Below are positions 7,984 to 16,361 of a stretch of 64,000 nucleotides of DNA, piece by piece. Positions within the stretch are counted from its first letter, which is position 1. Each line of letters starts with the position of its first letter. The notes below the pieces were generated by a model. The model was given only the letters and a program-made list of their open reading frames with translations. It made no database searches and was not told the origin of the DNA. Position numbers and translations under genes: made by a program. The stretch is from Paludibacter sp963678465. GTDB lineage: Bacteria; Bacteroidota; Bacteroidia; Bacteroidales; Paludibacteraceae. The DNA is taken from positions 3,596,001 to 3,660,000 of the forward strand of contig OY782858.1 in NCBI GenBank assembly GCA_963678465.1, read 5' to 3'.

Positions 7984-9381
7984 ATGAAAAAGATGCTTTT
8001 ACTCTTTGGAGTAGTTTTTATGACTTTCGGCGCTTTGGCGCAGGACATTACCGGCGAATGGAATGGTGTGCTGTCGGTACAGGGAATGAAGTTGCGTTTG
8101 GTTTTTCATGTTTCGAAAACCGATGCAGGGTATACGGCCACTATGGATAGTCCCGATCAGGGCGCCAAGGGCATTCCGATGACTTCGGCACGCTTCGAAA
8201 ACAATGTGATGACCCTGGAGCATAATCTGGCTCAGATTGTTTATGCCGGAAAAGTTGATGCAACGGATAGCATTGCAGGGAAATTTATGCAGGCTGGTCA
8301 GTCTTTTCCTTTGACCCTGCGACGTAAAGCTACTGCGTTCGAAAAACCAAAACGATCGCAGGAACCTGTGCCACCTTTTCCTTATGTGTCGGAGGAAGTG
8401 AGTTTTGTGAATGCAAAAGAAAATATACGTCTGGCAGGGACTTTTACATTTCCAAAGGGAAAAGCGCCTTTGGCAACGGTGGTGCTGATCAGCGGCAGTG
8501 GCCCTCATAATCGGGATGAAGAGCTGATGGGACACAAACCTTTTCTTGTGCTTGCCGACTATCTCACCCGCAATGGAATAGCAGTGCTGCGTTTCGACGA
8601 CCGTGGTAGTTATGCTTCCGAAGGCAATTTTGCCACTGCCACAAGCAATGACTTTGCTACCGATGTGGAAGCGGCTGTGGCTTATCTGAAAACCCGAAAA
8701 GAAGTGAACAAAGGAAAAATAGGCTTGATGGGTCACAGCGAAGGTGGGTTGATTGCTCCCATGGTGGCTGTACGCAACAAAGATGTGAATTTTATAGTAT
8801 TGATGGCCGGACCAGGCATTCGAGGAAGCGAAATAATGCTGCGTCAGCAAGCGCTTATCGGTAGGGCCAACGGTGTGAAAGAGGAGGATTTAAAGCAAAC
8901 GATTGAGCTGAATGCTGCTGTTTTTAAAATGGTAGATGAAATAACGAATACCGATACGCTGAGGGTGAAAATTTCCAATTATATGCGTGGGCAATCGAAA
9001 ACCCTAACTGCCCTTGCAGCCACCGATGCTAAAAAAACAGAGGAGATGATAGAAAGCCAGTTGGAGCAATTGTTGTCGCCCTGGATGTTGAATTTTATCC
9101 GTTACAATCCTTCGACTGCGCTCGAAAAAGTGAAATGCCCTGTGCTGGCCATTAATGGTAGTAAGGACTTGCAGGTGCCGTCGACAGTGAACCTGAACGC
9201 CATAGAAACTGCGTTGAACAAAGCGAAGAACAAAAACTTTGTGATAAAAGAACTGTCGGGGCTGAATCATTTGTTTCAGGAATGTAAAACAGGATCGCCC
9301 AATGAATATGCAGGCATCGAGCAAACCATATCGCCTTCGGCGTTGGAAGTAATTACACAATGGATAGGCGGGTTGAAGTAG
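7984..9381 (+). CDS. Secreted alpha/beta hydrolase
   Basis: 465 residues from the ATG at 7984. This start places a signal peptide (MKKMLLLFGVVFMTFGALAQ) at the N-terminus; a further in-frame ATG at 7957 would spoil it. Residues about 22-115 form a small beta domain that often precedes this hydrolase family. The hydrolase fold follows: oxyanion region 'LISGSGPHNRD', nucleophile S252 in 'GHSEGG', acid D395 in 'NGSKDLQVP', and base H429 in 'GLNHLFQ'. All three catalytic residues are present. It is probably a periplasmic esterase or peptidase-like enzyme; the substrate cannot be told. It is followed by a separate oxidoreductase gene, 81 nt away. Confidence 0.88.
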   Translation: MKKMLLLFGVVFMTFGALAQDITGEWNGVLSVQGMKLRLVFHVSKTDAGYTATMDSPDQGAKGIPMTSARFENNVMTLEHNLAQIVYAGKVDATDSIAGKFMQAGQSFPLTLRRKATAFEKPKRSQEPVPPFPYVSEEVSFVNAKENIRLAGTFTFPKGKAPLATVVLISGSGPHNRDEELMGHKPFLVLADYLTRNGIAVLRFDDRGSYASEGNFATATSNDFATDVEAAVAYLKTRKEVNKGKIGLMGHSEGGLIAPMVAVRNKDVNFIVLMAGPGIRGSEIMLRQQALIGRANGVKEEDLKQTIELNAAVFKMVDEITNTDTLRVKISNYMRGQSKTLTALAATDAKKTEEMIESQLEQLLSPWMLNFIRYNPSTALEKVKCPVLAINGSKDLQVPSTVNLNAIETALNKAKNKNFVIKELSGLNHLFQECKTGSPNEYAGIEQTISPSALEVITQWIGGLK

Positions 9382-9383
9382 TT

Positions 9384-9414
9384 TCGGGTTTCGGGTTCCG
9401 GGTTCCGGGTTTTA
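9384..9414. repeat. Short 7-bp direct repeats
   Basis: Directly after the hydrolase stop codon come four to five tandem heptamers (tttcggg / ttccggg). The array is small, carries no hairpin and lacks a terminator T-run. Confidence 0.6.
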
Positions 9415-9462
9415 GTTTTTTTTAAATAGTAAATTGTAAATAATTAAATAGTAAATACTTTG

Positions 9463-10509
9463 ATGAGTAAAATAAATGAGGAATTGATGATAAAATCAGT
9501 TCGTTTCAGCAACAGACTAGGGATGTCGCCCATGTGTCAGTATTCGGCAGTGAATGGTTTTGCCGGTGATTGGCATATGGTTCATTACGGTAGTCGTGCA
9601 GTAGGTGGAGTGGGGTTGATTCTTCTCGAAGCTACGGCTGTAGCGCCCGAAGGCAGGATTACACCTTACGATTTGGGGCTTTGGGACGATGCGCAAATAG
9701 ATGGTTTAAAAAAGATCACTGATTTTATTCATGCCCATGGGGCTGTCGCCGGTATTCAAATAGCACATGCCGGGCGAAAAGCATCTCACGATAGTCCGGT
9801 GAACGGAAGCGCTCAACTCAGCGCTGAACAGGGAGGATGGGCTACGGTGGCTCCTTCGGCTTTGCCTTTTGATGCCAACGAAATACCGCCTTTGGAACTC
9901 GACGAAAAGGGGATTTCGGAAGTAATTGCACAATTCCGTGAGACAGCGTTGAGATCGTTGAAAGCCGGTTTTAAAGTGCTCGAAATTCATGCGGCACATG
10001 GTTACCTTATCCATGAGTTTTATTCGTCCTTGAGCAATAAGCGCACTGATGATTATGGGGGTAGCTTTGAAAATCGCATCCGGTTGCTGCTCGAAATTGT
10101 GGAGGCTGTTCAAACCGTTTGGCCGGCAGAATTGCCTTTGTTTGTGCGACTTTCGGCTACCGACTGGACATTGGGTGGCTGGACGTTGGATGAAACGGTT
10201 CGCTTGTGTGAAATTCTCCGCGAAAAGGGTGTTGATTTAATCGATTGCTCGTCGGGAGGAAATGTGGCAACGGCCCGTATCCCTATTGGTCCCGGTTATC
10301 AGGTGGCTTTTGCCGAAGCGGTGCGGAATACAGGTATTCTGACTTCGGCGGTGGGATTGATTACTACGGCAGCACAGGTGAATTCCATTTTGCAGAACGA
10401 AAAAGCCGATATGGTATTGTTGGGGCGAGAACTGTTGCGCCAACCTTATTTTGCACTTACAGCCGATGAAAATATCAACTGGCCCGATCAATACCTGAGG
10501 GCTAAATAA
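9463..10509 (+). CDS. Old Yellow Enzyme family oxidoreductase (YqjM/NADPH dehydrogenase-like)
   Basis: 348 residues from the ATG at 9463 (a TTG one codon earlier is also in frame). An FMN-dependent TIM barrel that would reduce activated alkenes with NAD(P)H in the cytoplasm. It belongs to the YqjM-type subgroup: C25 in 'MSPMCQYSA' matches the redox-tuning cysteine, the substrate-binding pair is H176/H179 in 'EIHAAHGYL', and 'NKRTDDYGGSFENRIR' is the phosphate/FMN-binding block. The C-terminal 'LLGRELLRQPYFAL' is typical. Full length and intact. The natural substrate is not evident from context. Confidence 0.92.
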   Translation: MSKINEELMIKSVRFSNRLGMSPMCQYSAVNGFAGDWHMVHYGSRAVGGVGLILLEATAVAPEGRITPYDLGLWDDAQIDGLKKITDFIHAHGAVAGIQIAHAGRKASHDSPVNGSAQLSAEQGGWATVAPSALPFDANEIPPLELDEKGISEVIAQFRETALRSLKAGFKVLEIHAAHGYLIHEFYSSLSNKRTDDYGGSFENRIRLLLEIVEAVQTVWPAELPLFVRLSATDWTLGGWTLDETVRLCEILREKGVDLIDCSSGGNVATARIPIGPGYQVAFAEAVRNTGILTSAVGLITTAAQVNSILQNEKADMVLLGRELLRQPYFALTADENINWPDQYLRAK

Positions 10510-10664
10510 ATGTATCCTAACCGCTCCGCGATGCTCGTCTCCTTTCAAAAAAGGGAAGATCATCGCGGAGCTGGGAATTGTTTATGAAGATTTGAAAGTT
10601 CTGAGTTCAGAGTTTTGAGTTCAGAGTTTTCATTATGAATGATTTATTGAGGGAAGCAGGAAGG

Positions 10665-10862
10665 AAACCCCTCCGCTTCGCTCGTCCCAAAACCTCACCC
10701 TAACCCTCTCCCCAAAGGAGAGGGAGCAGAAAGGGAAAATCATCGCGGAGTGGAGGTTAGTTTGAAGATTTTTGCTATTAATAACTAATTTATTCTTTGA
10801 GATAAACTTCGCGCTTCAAAATGTCCCCTTTGAAAAAGGGGACGAGCGCAGCGGAGGGGTTT
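10665..10862. repeat. MITE-like element with ~23-bp terminal inverted repeats
   Basis: The left end starts aaacccctccgcttcgctcg and the right end is its inverted copy (cgagcgcagcggaggggttt); the arms match over about 23 bp with one difference. Inside lie a second inverted pair (ccctctccccaaaggagaggg) and a TCATCGCGGAG motif. A related fragment (ctccgcgatgctcgtctcc ... catcgcggagc) lies at 10520-10572. No reading frame is present. The same ends recur at 47446-49126. I infer a non-autonomous dispersed repeat; I did not identify a target-site duplication. The gap 10863-11114 is otherwise AT-rich and featureless. Confidence 0.65.
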
Positions 10863-11114
10863 CTGAAAATTAAAAATAAAGTTGTAAAACAAACCAGAGT
10901 TCTGATTCTAAACCGTAGTTAAAAACAGAAACGAGAAAAATTGTTGTATGAAAAATCAGGAATGTAATCTTTTATAGTGGATAAATCCAGTAATTAAAAT
11001 AAACTAGGAATGTTTAAACAGGAATGATATTTTATATACAAATGAAAAACAGAAATTAGTTATAAATCTGTCAAGCTAATTTAGGACAAGACAGGAAGCA
11101 GAAAACATAAACAA

Positions 11115-11471
11115 ATTTCTATACAGCGACCAACCATTTCTATGTGCTGACCAAGCATTTCTATGTGCCGACCAAGCATTTCTATGTGCTGACCAACCAT
11201 TTCTATACGCTGACCAACCATTTCTATGTGCTGACCAAGCATTTCTATGTGCTAACCAAGCATTTCTATATGCTGCAATGCCATTTCTATATGCTGCAAT
11301 GCCATTTCTATACGTTACAATGCCATTTCTATATGCTGCAATGCCATTTCTATATGCTGCAATGCCATTTCTATACGTTACAATGCCATTTCTATATGCT
11401 GCAATGCCATTTCTATATGCTGCAATGCCATTTCTATACGTTACAATGCCATTTCTATACACTACAGAGTG
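11115..11471. repeat. 21-bp minisatellite, 17 copies, with a 63-bp higher-order repeat
   Basis: Seventeen exact-length 21-bp units beginning 'atttctat' start at 11115 and run to 11471. Units 1-7 are of a 'gctgaccaagc' type; units 8-16 are of a 'gctgcaatgcc' type. Units 8-16 form three successive copies of a 63-bp block (unit a, a, b, where b has 'acgttacaatgcc'). The array stops two bases short of the mntH stop codon. It stays open in frame on both strands, giving heptapeptide repeats (YRNGIAA-like on the minus strand), but no gene evidence supports translation. The repeats are contiguous with no spacers, so it is not a CRISPR. Confidence 0.93.
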
Positions 11472-11473
11472 TT

Positions 11474-12733
11474 TTAGATCATGCTCCAGAATAGTGCGAT
11501 ATTCAACCCGGTAACAATGAGGCCCAATGAAAGAAGTACGATTTTAGAATAAGTTGAATTTTTGTATTTGCCCATCACTTTTTCCGACGAAGTGAGGTAA
11601 ACCTGTAGGAAAATGGTGAACGGGAGTTGAATACTTAAAATCATCTGTGAGTAAATAAGCCCTTTGAAAGGGTTTGAAATAAAGAATATTATTGTAAGTG
11701 CAATGATCAGCGAAATGGCAACACCCAAGCGGGAGTGGTTATCCTTGATATCGTAGGGCTCCTTGTACATCCCGGCAAAAATACTGCCGGCAGCCATGCC
11801 TGATGTAATTGTAGAAGCCAGTCCGGAGAATAACAAGGCAACAGCAAAAACAACGGCTGCATTTTTACCCAGCAACGGCGCGAGCAAGCTATTGGCTTGT
11901 TGCATTTCGGTGACAGGCGTACTTGTTTTGAAAAATGTGGCAGCAGCAAGCAATATCATGGCGCTGTTGATGGCCCAACCTATGAGCATAGAAAACAGCG
12001 TGTCGAAAAATTCGTATTTAAGTTGTTTCTTTATAATTTTATCGTCCTGCAGATTCCATTGTCGGCTCTGGATAACTTCGGAATGCAGAAATAAATTGTG
12101 AGGCATAACCACGGCTCCCAGAACGCTCATGATCACAATCATCGATCCTTGCGGAAAAGAAGGAGTCACCCAGCCCACGATGGCGCTGTTCCAGTCGATC
12201 TCGCTCAGCCACAATTCGTAAAGAAAGGACAGACCGATGACTGATACAAAGGCAATGATCCATTTCTCGACAACTCTGTACGAATTTGAGAACAGCATAA
12301 TGATCACAAAAATGGTAACCAGTAGCGCGCCTATTTTTATAGGTATCCCGAATAACATTTCTAGCGCAATGGCTCCCCCCAGTATTTCGGCCAGCGAAGT
12401 GGAGATGGAAGCCAACATGGCCGAAGTAAGCAGGAATTTGGAATAGGCAGGTTTCATGTAAATGGTAGTGGCCTCCGAAAGACAAAGACCGGTGGCGATG
12501 CCCAGGTGGGCTACGTTATGCTGAAGAATAATGAGCATAATTGTGGATAAAGTAACCATCCACAGCAGGGCGTAACCATAATCGGCACCTGCAGCCAGAT
12601 TCGATGCCCAGTTACCCGGATCGATAAACCCGACAGTTACCAACAGACCGGGACCTATGAACTTAAAAATTTCCAATCCACCGAATACAGGACGATAATT
12701 TTTTTTGTCTATATTTCTGAATAATTTGAACAT
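11474..12733 (-). CDS. mntH: Nramp-family divalent metal (Mn2+/Fe2+):H+ transporter
   Basis: 419 residues, an integral inner-membrane protein with about 11 hydrophobic segments. The two metal-site motifs of the Nramp family are present: 'GFIDPGNWA' in TM1 (Asp-Pro-Gly-Asn) and 'VMPHNLFLHSEV' in TM6 (Met-Pro-His). It should import manganese or ferrous iron with protons. Length fits the family. No MntR/DtxR regulator adjoins it. A possible -7 box lies at 12811-12818. Its 3' end abuts the 17-copy minisatellite, so its mRNA probably runs into that array. Confidence 0.92.
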   Translation of the reverse strand: MFKLFRNIDKKNYRPVFGGLEIFKFIGPGLLVTVGFIDPGNWASNLAAGADYGYALLWMVTLSTIMLIILQHNVAHLGIATGLCLSEATTIYMKPAYSKFLLTSAMLASISTSLAEILGGAIALEMLFGIPIKIGALLVTIFVIIMLFSNSYRVVEKWIIAFVSVIGLSFLYELWLSEIDWNSAIVGWVTPSFPQGSMIVIMSVLGAVVMPHNLFLHSEVIQSRQWNLQDDKIIKKQLKYEFFDTLFSMLIGWAINSAMILLAAATFFKTSTPVTEMQQANSLLAPLLGKNAAVVFAVALLFSGLASTITSGMAAGSIFAGMYKEPYDIKDNHSRLGVAISLIIALTIIFFISNPFKGLIYSQMILSIQLPFTIFLQVYLTSSEKVMGKYKNSTYSKIVLLSLGLIVTGLNIALFWSMI

Positions 12734-12810
12734 AATCAGCAGGCTAAATTTATTTTTTACAAAACTACAATTTCTTTTTGTTTTTCCTTAGTTTTATCTA
12801 TATGAAAGAA

Positions 12811-12818
12811 CAAATATA
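12811..12818 (-). promoter_or_regulatory. Putative -7 box for mntH
   Basis: On the minus strand this reads TATATTTG, an exact TAnnTTTG match, 78 nt upstream of the mntH start. No TTG stands at the expected -33 spacing. Confidence 0.35.
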
Positions 12819-12884
12819 ATGAGTTAAAAAAGCGAAGGGTTGATATCTGTAAACACCAACCCTGTCCCATTTGTTTTTATATCA

Positions 12885-13328
12885 CTATGCTTTTTTGAAT
12901 ACCCAGTATTTTTGCAAATTAAAATTAAATACCAGCGACACCACTGCATCAACGAATAACCGACTGATTTTATAATCGATACCAATGAATTGCGTAATCA
13001 GGAAAGTGCCGTACGACTTCATAAAAATGCTATTGATCACTACCAAAATAAATTTGATAAGTTGCACTTTAAGTCCGTGCTTATAGGGCTGGTTTTTCGA
13101 ATGAAAAGTCCATTTTTTATTTAAACTGAAATTGATGACTGCGCCGATCACGCCACTGATAAGAATACTTACCGTGTAGTGCAAGTGAAACAGCTCGGTC
13201 AGCAGAATCATGATGCCATAGTCAATCATACCTCCACTGAAAGCCGACAGCTGGGCTTTTGAGAAAGTAAAGGCCTTTTCGCGCAGCCAGCTATTCAGTT
13301 TTGCTTTTCTCCCTGATGTCCTGCTCAT
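12885..13328 (-). CDS. GtrA-like membrane protein
   Basis: 147 residues with four hydrophobic segments, matching the GtrA/DPMS small membrane family: 'QLSAFSGGMIDYGIMILL' in TM1, 'GAVINFSLNKKWTF' after TM2, and 'VFNFNLQKYWVF' at the end. GtrA-type proteins are thought to help flip or handle polyprenyl-phosphate-linked sugars for surface glycans. Its 5' end overlaps the CDP-alcohol phosphatidyltransferase gene by 38 nt, so the two are almost surely co-translated. The substrate is unknown. Confidence 0.85.
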   Translation of the reverse strand: MSRTSGRKAKLNSWLREKAFTFSKAQLSAFSGGMIDYGIMILLTELFHLHYTVSILISGVIGAVINFSLNKKWTFHSKNQPYKHGLKVQLIKFILVVINSIFMKSYGTFLITQFIGIDYKISRLFVDAVVSLVFNFNLQKYWVFKKA

Positions 13329-13986
13329 CGCCCAGTTTCAAAAGTTTTATAAAGTCAACCATGTTGAATACAAACAAAAGCGCAGTGATGAAAGCCGAAA
13401 AATACAATATGCTTCCGGCCCAAATTACTTCGAGCGCCAGAAACAGTGAAATAATAATTCTCACTTCGGTAGGGCTGAAAATGCCTGAATCGATGGAATA
13501 CTTACCTGTAATTTTGTAACGTACCAATGTAGTGACCATTTCCCAGCCGTACATTACTACAAACCCAAAACCGAAAATTTCCCAGCCGCCTTCGGCATAA
13601 ATTACAAATCCAAGTCCCATCAGAATAATGCCCAGCCAGTCGGTAGTAATGTCGAGAGCAAAACCATACCATTTGCGGGGAATTTTGCGGTAATAGGCAA
13701 TTCTACCATCGAGCGAATCGCCAAACCAGCTGATCAAATAGCCCAATACGCCTATTAAAAGCAGAGAACGATCCACGTAAGCGGCCAGTACAAAGCTTAA
13801 AAAAACAATTACGCCTCCTATAAAGCCAATGAAAGATAACATGTTGGAGCTTATCCATAAAGGAATACGTTGCACCAGATAAGCAATTAGTTTTTGTTCG
13901 GGATTTCGGAGCAGATTGGTGCGCTCTCGGTCGGTAGATATTATTTTACGTACCGATGCATTATCAGTTTTTTTCAGGGTTTCCAT
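13291..13986 (-). CDS. CDP-alcohol phosphatidyltransferase family protein
   Basis: 231 residues from the ATG at 13986 (METLKKTDN), chosen for its A-rich upstream region; an in-frame ATG at 14010 would add eight residues. The CDP-alcohol motif is in the segment 'DSLDGRIAYYRK...GFALDITTD': two acidic pairs and the glycines are in place (D98, D101, G102, G116, D120, D124, counted from the upstream ATG). However, the usual Ala-Arg pair reads Ala-Tyr. Several membrane helices follow. It would join a CDP-alcohol or CDP-diacylglycerol to an alcohol in the inner membrane to make a phospholipid or related lipid. It lies between an acyltransferase gene and gtrA-like gene in one minus-strand cluster. 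Confidence 0.85.
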   Translation of the reverse strand: METLKKTDNASVRKIISTDRERTNLLRNPEQKLIAYLVQRIPLWISSNMLSFIGFIGGVIVFLSFVLAAYVDRSLLLIGVLGYLISWFGDSLDGRIAYYRKIPRKWYGFALDITTDWLGIILMGLGFVIYAEGGWEIFGFGFVVMYGWEMVTTLVRYKITGKYSIDSGIFSPTEVRIIISLFLALEVIWAGSILYFSAFITALLFVFNMVDFIKLLKLGDEQDIREKSKTE

Positions 13987-14126
13987 TTTTTTTAGTTTTA
14001 GTTTCTGCATATAAAAAAAGTGCGGTTGAAGTAGTGTTTCAGGTTTGTCCGCACGAAAGCATAATGTTTTTATGTCAATATTTTTGATATAGTGTTTGTT
14101 GTAGTCGGTAGCGTAAAAACATGTTT

Positions 14127-15479
14127 TTAGGCCGACTGAATTATGTTGAATATTTTGTCCTGCAAATGTTCGGTTTCTTGCAGCACAGGAGAATTTGTTC
14201 GTTTAAGCTTGAAGTAGCGATACTTTGTTCTCAGGTTTTTATAACTCTTGTACCACTGAAAAGTGAATTTCCCGAAAATATATTGCAGTGGTATAATAAG
14301 TAGTAAATTCCATATTTCGCCTTTCATTTTTTTGTAAATTATCCAGCCTTGCAAAAAATAGAACAACGGAAAGGTGAGGATGCCTAAGCCGAAACGCAAA
14401 GAGCCAAGTCCACCCGGAAACTTTATTTTGAAGATTTTAAGTATAAAGTCGGGAGCGAAAAATGGCAGAAAATTCAGTGCTAACCCTACTGCAAAAATGG
14501 GGAAAGTAACAAATAGCAATATGAAATTGAGCCAAAGGTGGCTTGTTTTCAGGTCGTTGTCCAATACCCACGATTTTAGTTTAAGTTCTTTCATATTTTC
14601 ACGGTAGTTGGCGCTAAGGCTTTCGAGCTGTTGCAGTAAATCGGGCATTTTTTTCTCGAGGCTTAATAGTTTGCGTACAATTTTCTGGCGGCTTACAAAG
14701 CGGTGTAAAGTGTTGTCGGGTTGCAGAAGTTTCCGGTTTACTCTTGCTTCGGTGGCTTCGGATACTGTTTCGAAGCAGTCGTAGTGCTTGTCAGTAGCCA
14801 CATCGTATGTAAGTTTCTTAAGTTCCCGCTGTAGCTTGTCTCTCAGTTTGTTGGTGGCCACCACCTGGTTTTCTTCGTAGGTTTTCATATAATCCGAAAC
14901 CTCAATAGGCGCTCCGATATTGATAAGCAAGTGCTCGCCAAATTTATCATAATGTCCGTAATCGATGCCGATAGGAACAATTTTTACGCCTTTCCCGTTG
15001 CCGAACTTTTGCTGTGCGGCAAATGCAATTCTGAAAATTCCTTTGGCCAGTGGTCTGATTTTCTTAGCAAAACCCTGGTTGCCTTCGGGCATAATTCCCA
15101 AAGCCATGTTTTTATTCAATACATCCACGCATTTTTCGAATACCATGTGATTTTTTTCAAGATTTTCAAGTCCATCGCGCATACGAAATGCTGGTAAAAT
15201 TTTGAAGTATAAAAGGATTTTTCGAACAGTTTTGTTTTTGAAATAATCGGCCCGTGCCAGGTACACAATTTGTCTTTTGGTGGGTAGCAGCGAAATCACT
15301 GCCAGCGGATCCATTAATGCATTCAGGTGGTTGGCAGCGTATATTACAGGTCCGTTTTCGGGTATATTTTCCTTGCCGTTCACTATGTATTCGCCGTAAA
15401 AGCGTTTGAAAGTGAAAATGACATATCGTCGTATGATGTTGTAGGCTCTTCTGTATTCACAAATATCTTTCATTGCCAT
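14127..15479 (-). CDS. PlsC-type acyltransferase (glycerol-phosphate/lysolipid acyltransferase)
   Basis: 450 residues. The acyltransferase block is at the N-terminus: 'AANHLNALMDPL' (His and Asp spaced as H-x5-D, seen in a Bacteroidetes-style subgroup with 'NHxNxxxD'), 'FRMRDGLENL' (block II), 'MPEGNQGF' (block III, usually PEGTR) and 'VPIGIDYGHYDKFG' (block IV). About residues 310-420 hold three to four membrane segments. It probably acylates a lysolipid or glycerol phosphate at the inner membrane. It is the first gene of a minus-strand cluster with a CDP-alcohol phosphatidyltransferase and a GtrA-like protein, suggesting a joint role in lipid or glycolipid synthesis. It is longer than standard PlsC (about 240 residues). 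Confidence 0.88.
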   Translation of the reverse strand: MAMKDICEYRRAYNIIRRYVIFTFKRFYGEYIVNGKENIPENGPVIYAANHLNALMDPLAVISLLPTKRQIVYLARADYFKNKTVRKILLYFKILPAFRMRDGLENLEKNHMVFEKCVDVLNKNMALGIMPEGNQGFAKKIRPLAKGIFRIAFAAQQKFGNGKGVKIVPIGIDYGHYDKFGEHLLINIGAPIEVSDYMKTYEENQVVATNKLRDKLQRELKKLTYDVATDKHYDCFETVSEATEARVNRKLLQPDNTLHRFVSRQKIVRKLLSLEKKMPDLLQQLESLSANYRENMKELKLKSWVLDNDLKTSHLWLNFILLFVTFPIFAVGLALNFLPFFAPDFILKIFKIKFPGGLGSLRFGLGILTFPLFYFLQGWIIYKKMKGEIWNLLLIIPLQYIFGKFTFQWYKSYKNLRTKYRYFKLKRTNSPVLQETEHLQDKIFNIIQSA

Positions 15480-15516
15480 ATATTAAAATGGTTATACCAA
15501 TGTGCTGATTAAGCTG

Positions 15517-15524
15517 CAAAATTA
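15517..15524 (-). promoter_or_regulatory. Putative -7 box for the acyltransferase cluster
   Basis: Reads TAATTTTG on the minus strand, about 38 nt upstream of the acyltransferase start. It lies in the 363-bp AT-rich divergent region 15480-15842, which holds no gene. No good -33 element is visible. Confidence 0.3.
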
Positions 15525-15730
15525 CATTTTTATTCTTCAAATCGAACTGTTTTTTAGGATTTATTGTACCTGTCTTTGGTTTTAGCTTCTTAAAATAAGT
15601 TTAAAATAAGATCTATTACCTTGTTTAATAGTATTTTGTTGCTATCTAAATGCTAATTGTTATAAAAGTTGAATTAATTTTATATTTTGCTATTTAGTTT
15701 GATATTACTTACTAAATTAAAATTATTAAT

Positions 15731-15738
15731 TACTTTTG
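15731..15738 (+). promoter_or_regulatory. Putative -7 box for the marR-MFS pair
   Basis: TACTTTTG matches TAnnTTTG and lies about 105 nt upstream of the regulator's start. The nearest TTTG (15698-15701) is 29 bp away, too far for a standard -33. I see no clear palindromic MarR operator. Confidence 0.3.
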
Positions 15739-15842
15739 TACTCAATTTTATCGTAGCATTTTTTCGGGTGTTAGCGTATTGAATAAATTAATAAAACGCC
15801 ATAACTCATATAGTGTTCGAATTTTAAAAAAATCATCTATCG

Positions 15843-16325
15843 ATGCTTTGTAAAATTAATGAAAATATACCCAACTGCAAAATGAACGATTTCAATGTTT
15901 TGATATATTATCTGTCGGATCTGATTGAAAAAATACTGTCGGAAACGTTTAAGGATGCTTGTATTCAGGATTTGTCGCATCAACAGTTACATTATTTACA
16001 GGTAATATTGCGCATGGGCAACCCTACAATTACTGAGTTAGCCAATGAGCTAAAGCTTACAAAGCCTACTGTGACGACGCTCGTGGATAAAATGGTGAAA
16101 AAAGGGTATGTAAAAAGAGTGCCATCGGATAGCGACCGTAGAATGACTCATCTGTGTATCGATCAAAAAGGAGAAATCATACAGCAACTTCGTCAGAAGG
16201 CTTTTGCCAGGCTTGAGGAGGTGATTGGCAAAACGCTGAACAGTACAGAGGTAACAATACTCACCGAAGTGCTAAAAAAACTGGCTGCCCAGTCGGAGAC
16301 AACGACTACAGCACTTGTGAAATAA
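15843..16325 (+). CDS. MarR family transcriptional regulator
   Basis: 160 residues from the ATG at 15843; an ATG at 15882 (MNDFNVL) is a plausible alternative. The winged helix-turn-helix is clear: 'PTITELANELKLTKPTVTTLVDKMVKKGYVKR' followed by the wing 'VPSDSDRRMTHLCI', where the D-x-D-R-R signature is classical for MarR. Flanking helices form the dimer interface. It lies 36 nt upstream of an MFS transporter on the same strand, the usual arrangement of a regulator controlling its own operon and an efflux pump in response to a small molecule. The ligand is unknown. Confidence 0.9.
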   Translation: MLCKINENIPNCKMNDFNVLIYYLSDLIEKILSETFKDACIQDLSHQQLHYLQVILRMGNPTITELANELKLTKPTVTTLVDKMVKKGYVKRVPSDSDRRMTHLCIDQKGEIIQQLRQKAFARLEEVIGKTLNSTEVTILTEVLKKLAAQSETTTTALVK

Positions 16326-16361
16326 AACCTGTTTCAGCTTGAATATAAACTGTTTTATGTT

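Noticed and set aside
7999..8850. A 283-residue minus-strand frame opposite the alpha/beta hydrolase
   Set aside because: It is antisense to a well-supported gene with a complete catalytic triad and has a Cys/His-rich, domainless composition typical of shadow frames.
11076..11514. Heptapeptide-repeat frames across the second minisatellite, and the idea of a CRISPR array
   Set aside because: Three overlapping frames on two strands are equally good. Units are contiguous 21-mers with no unique spacers and there are no cas genes nearby.
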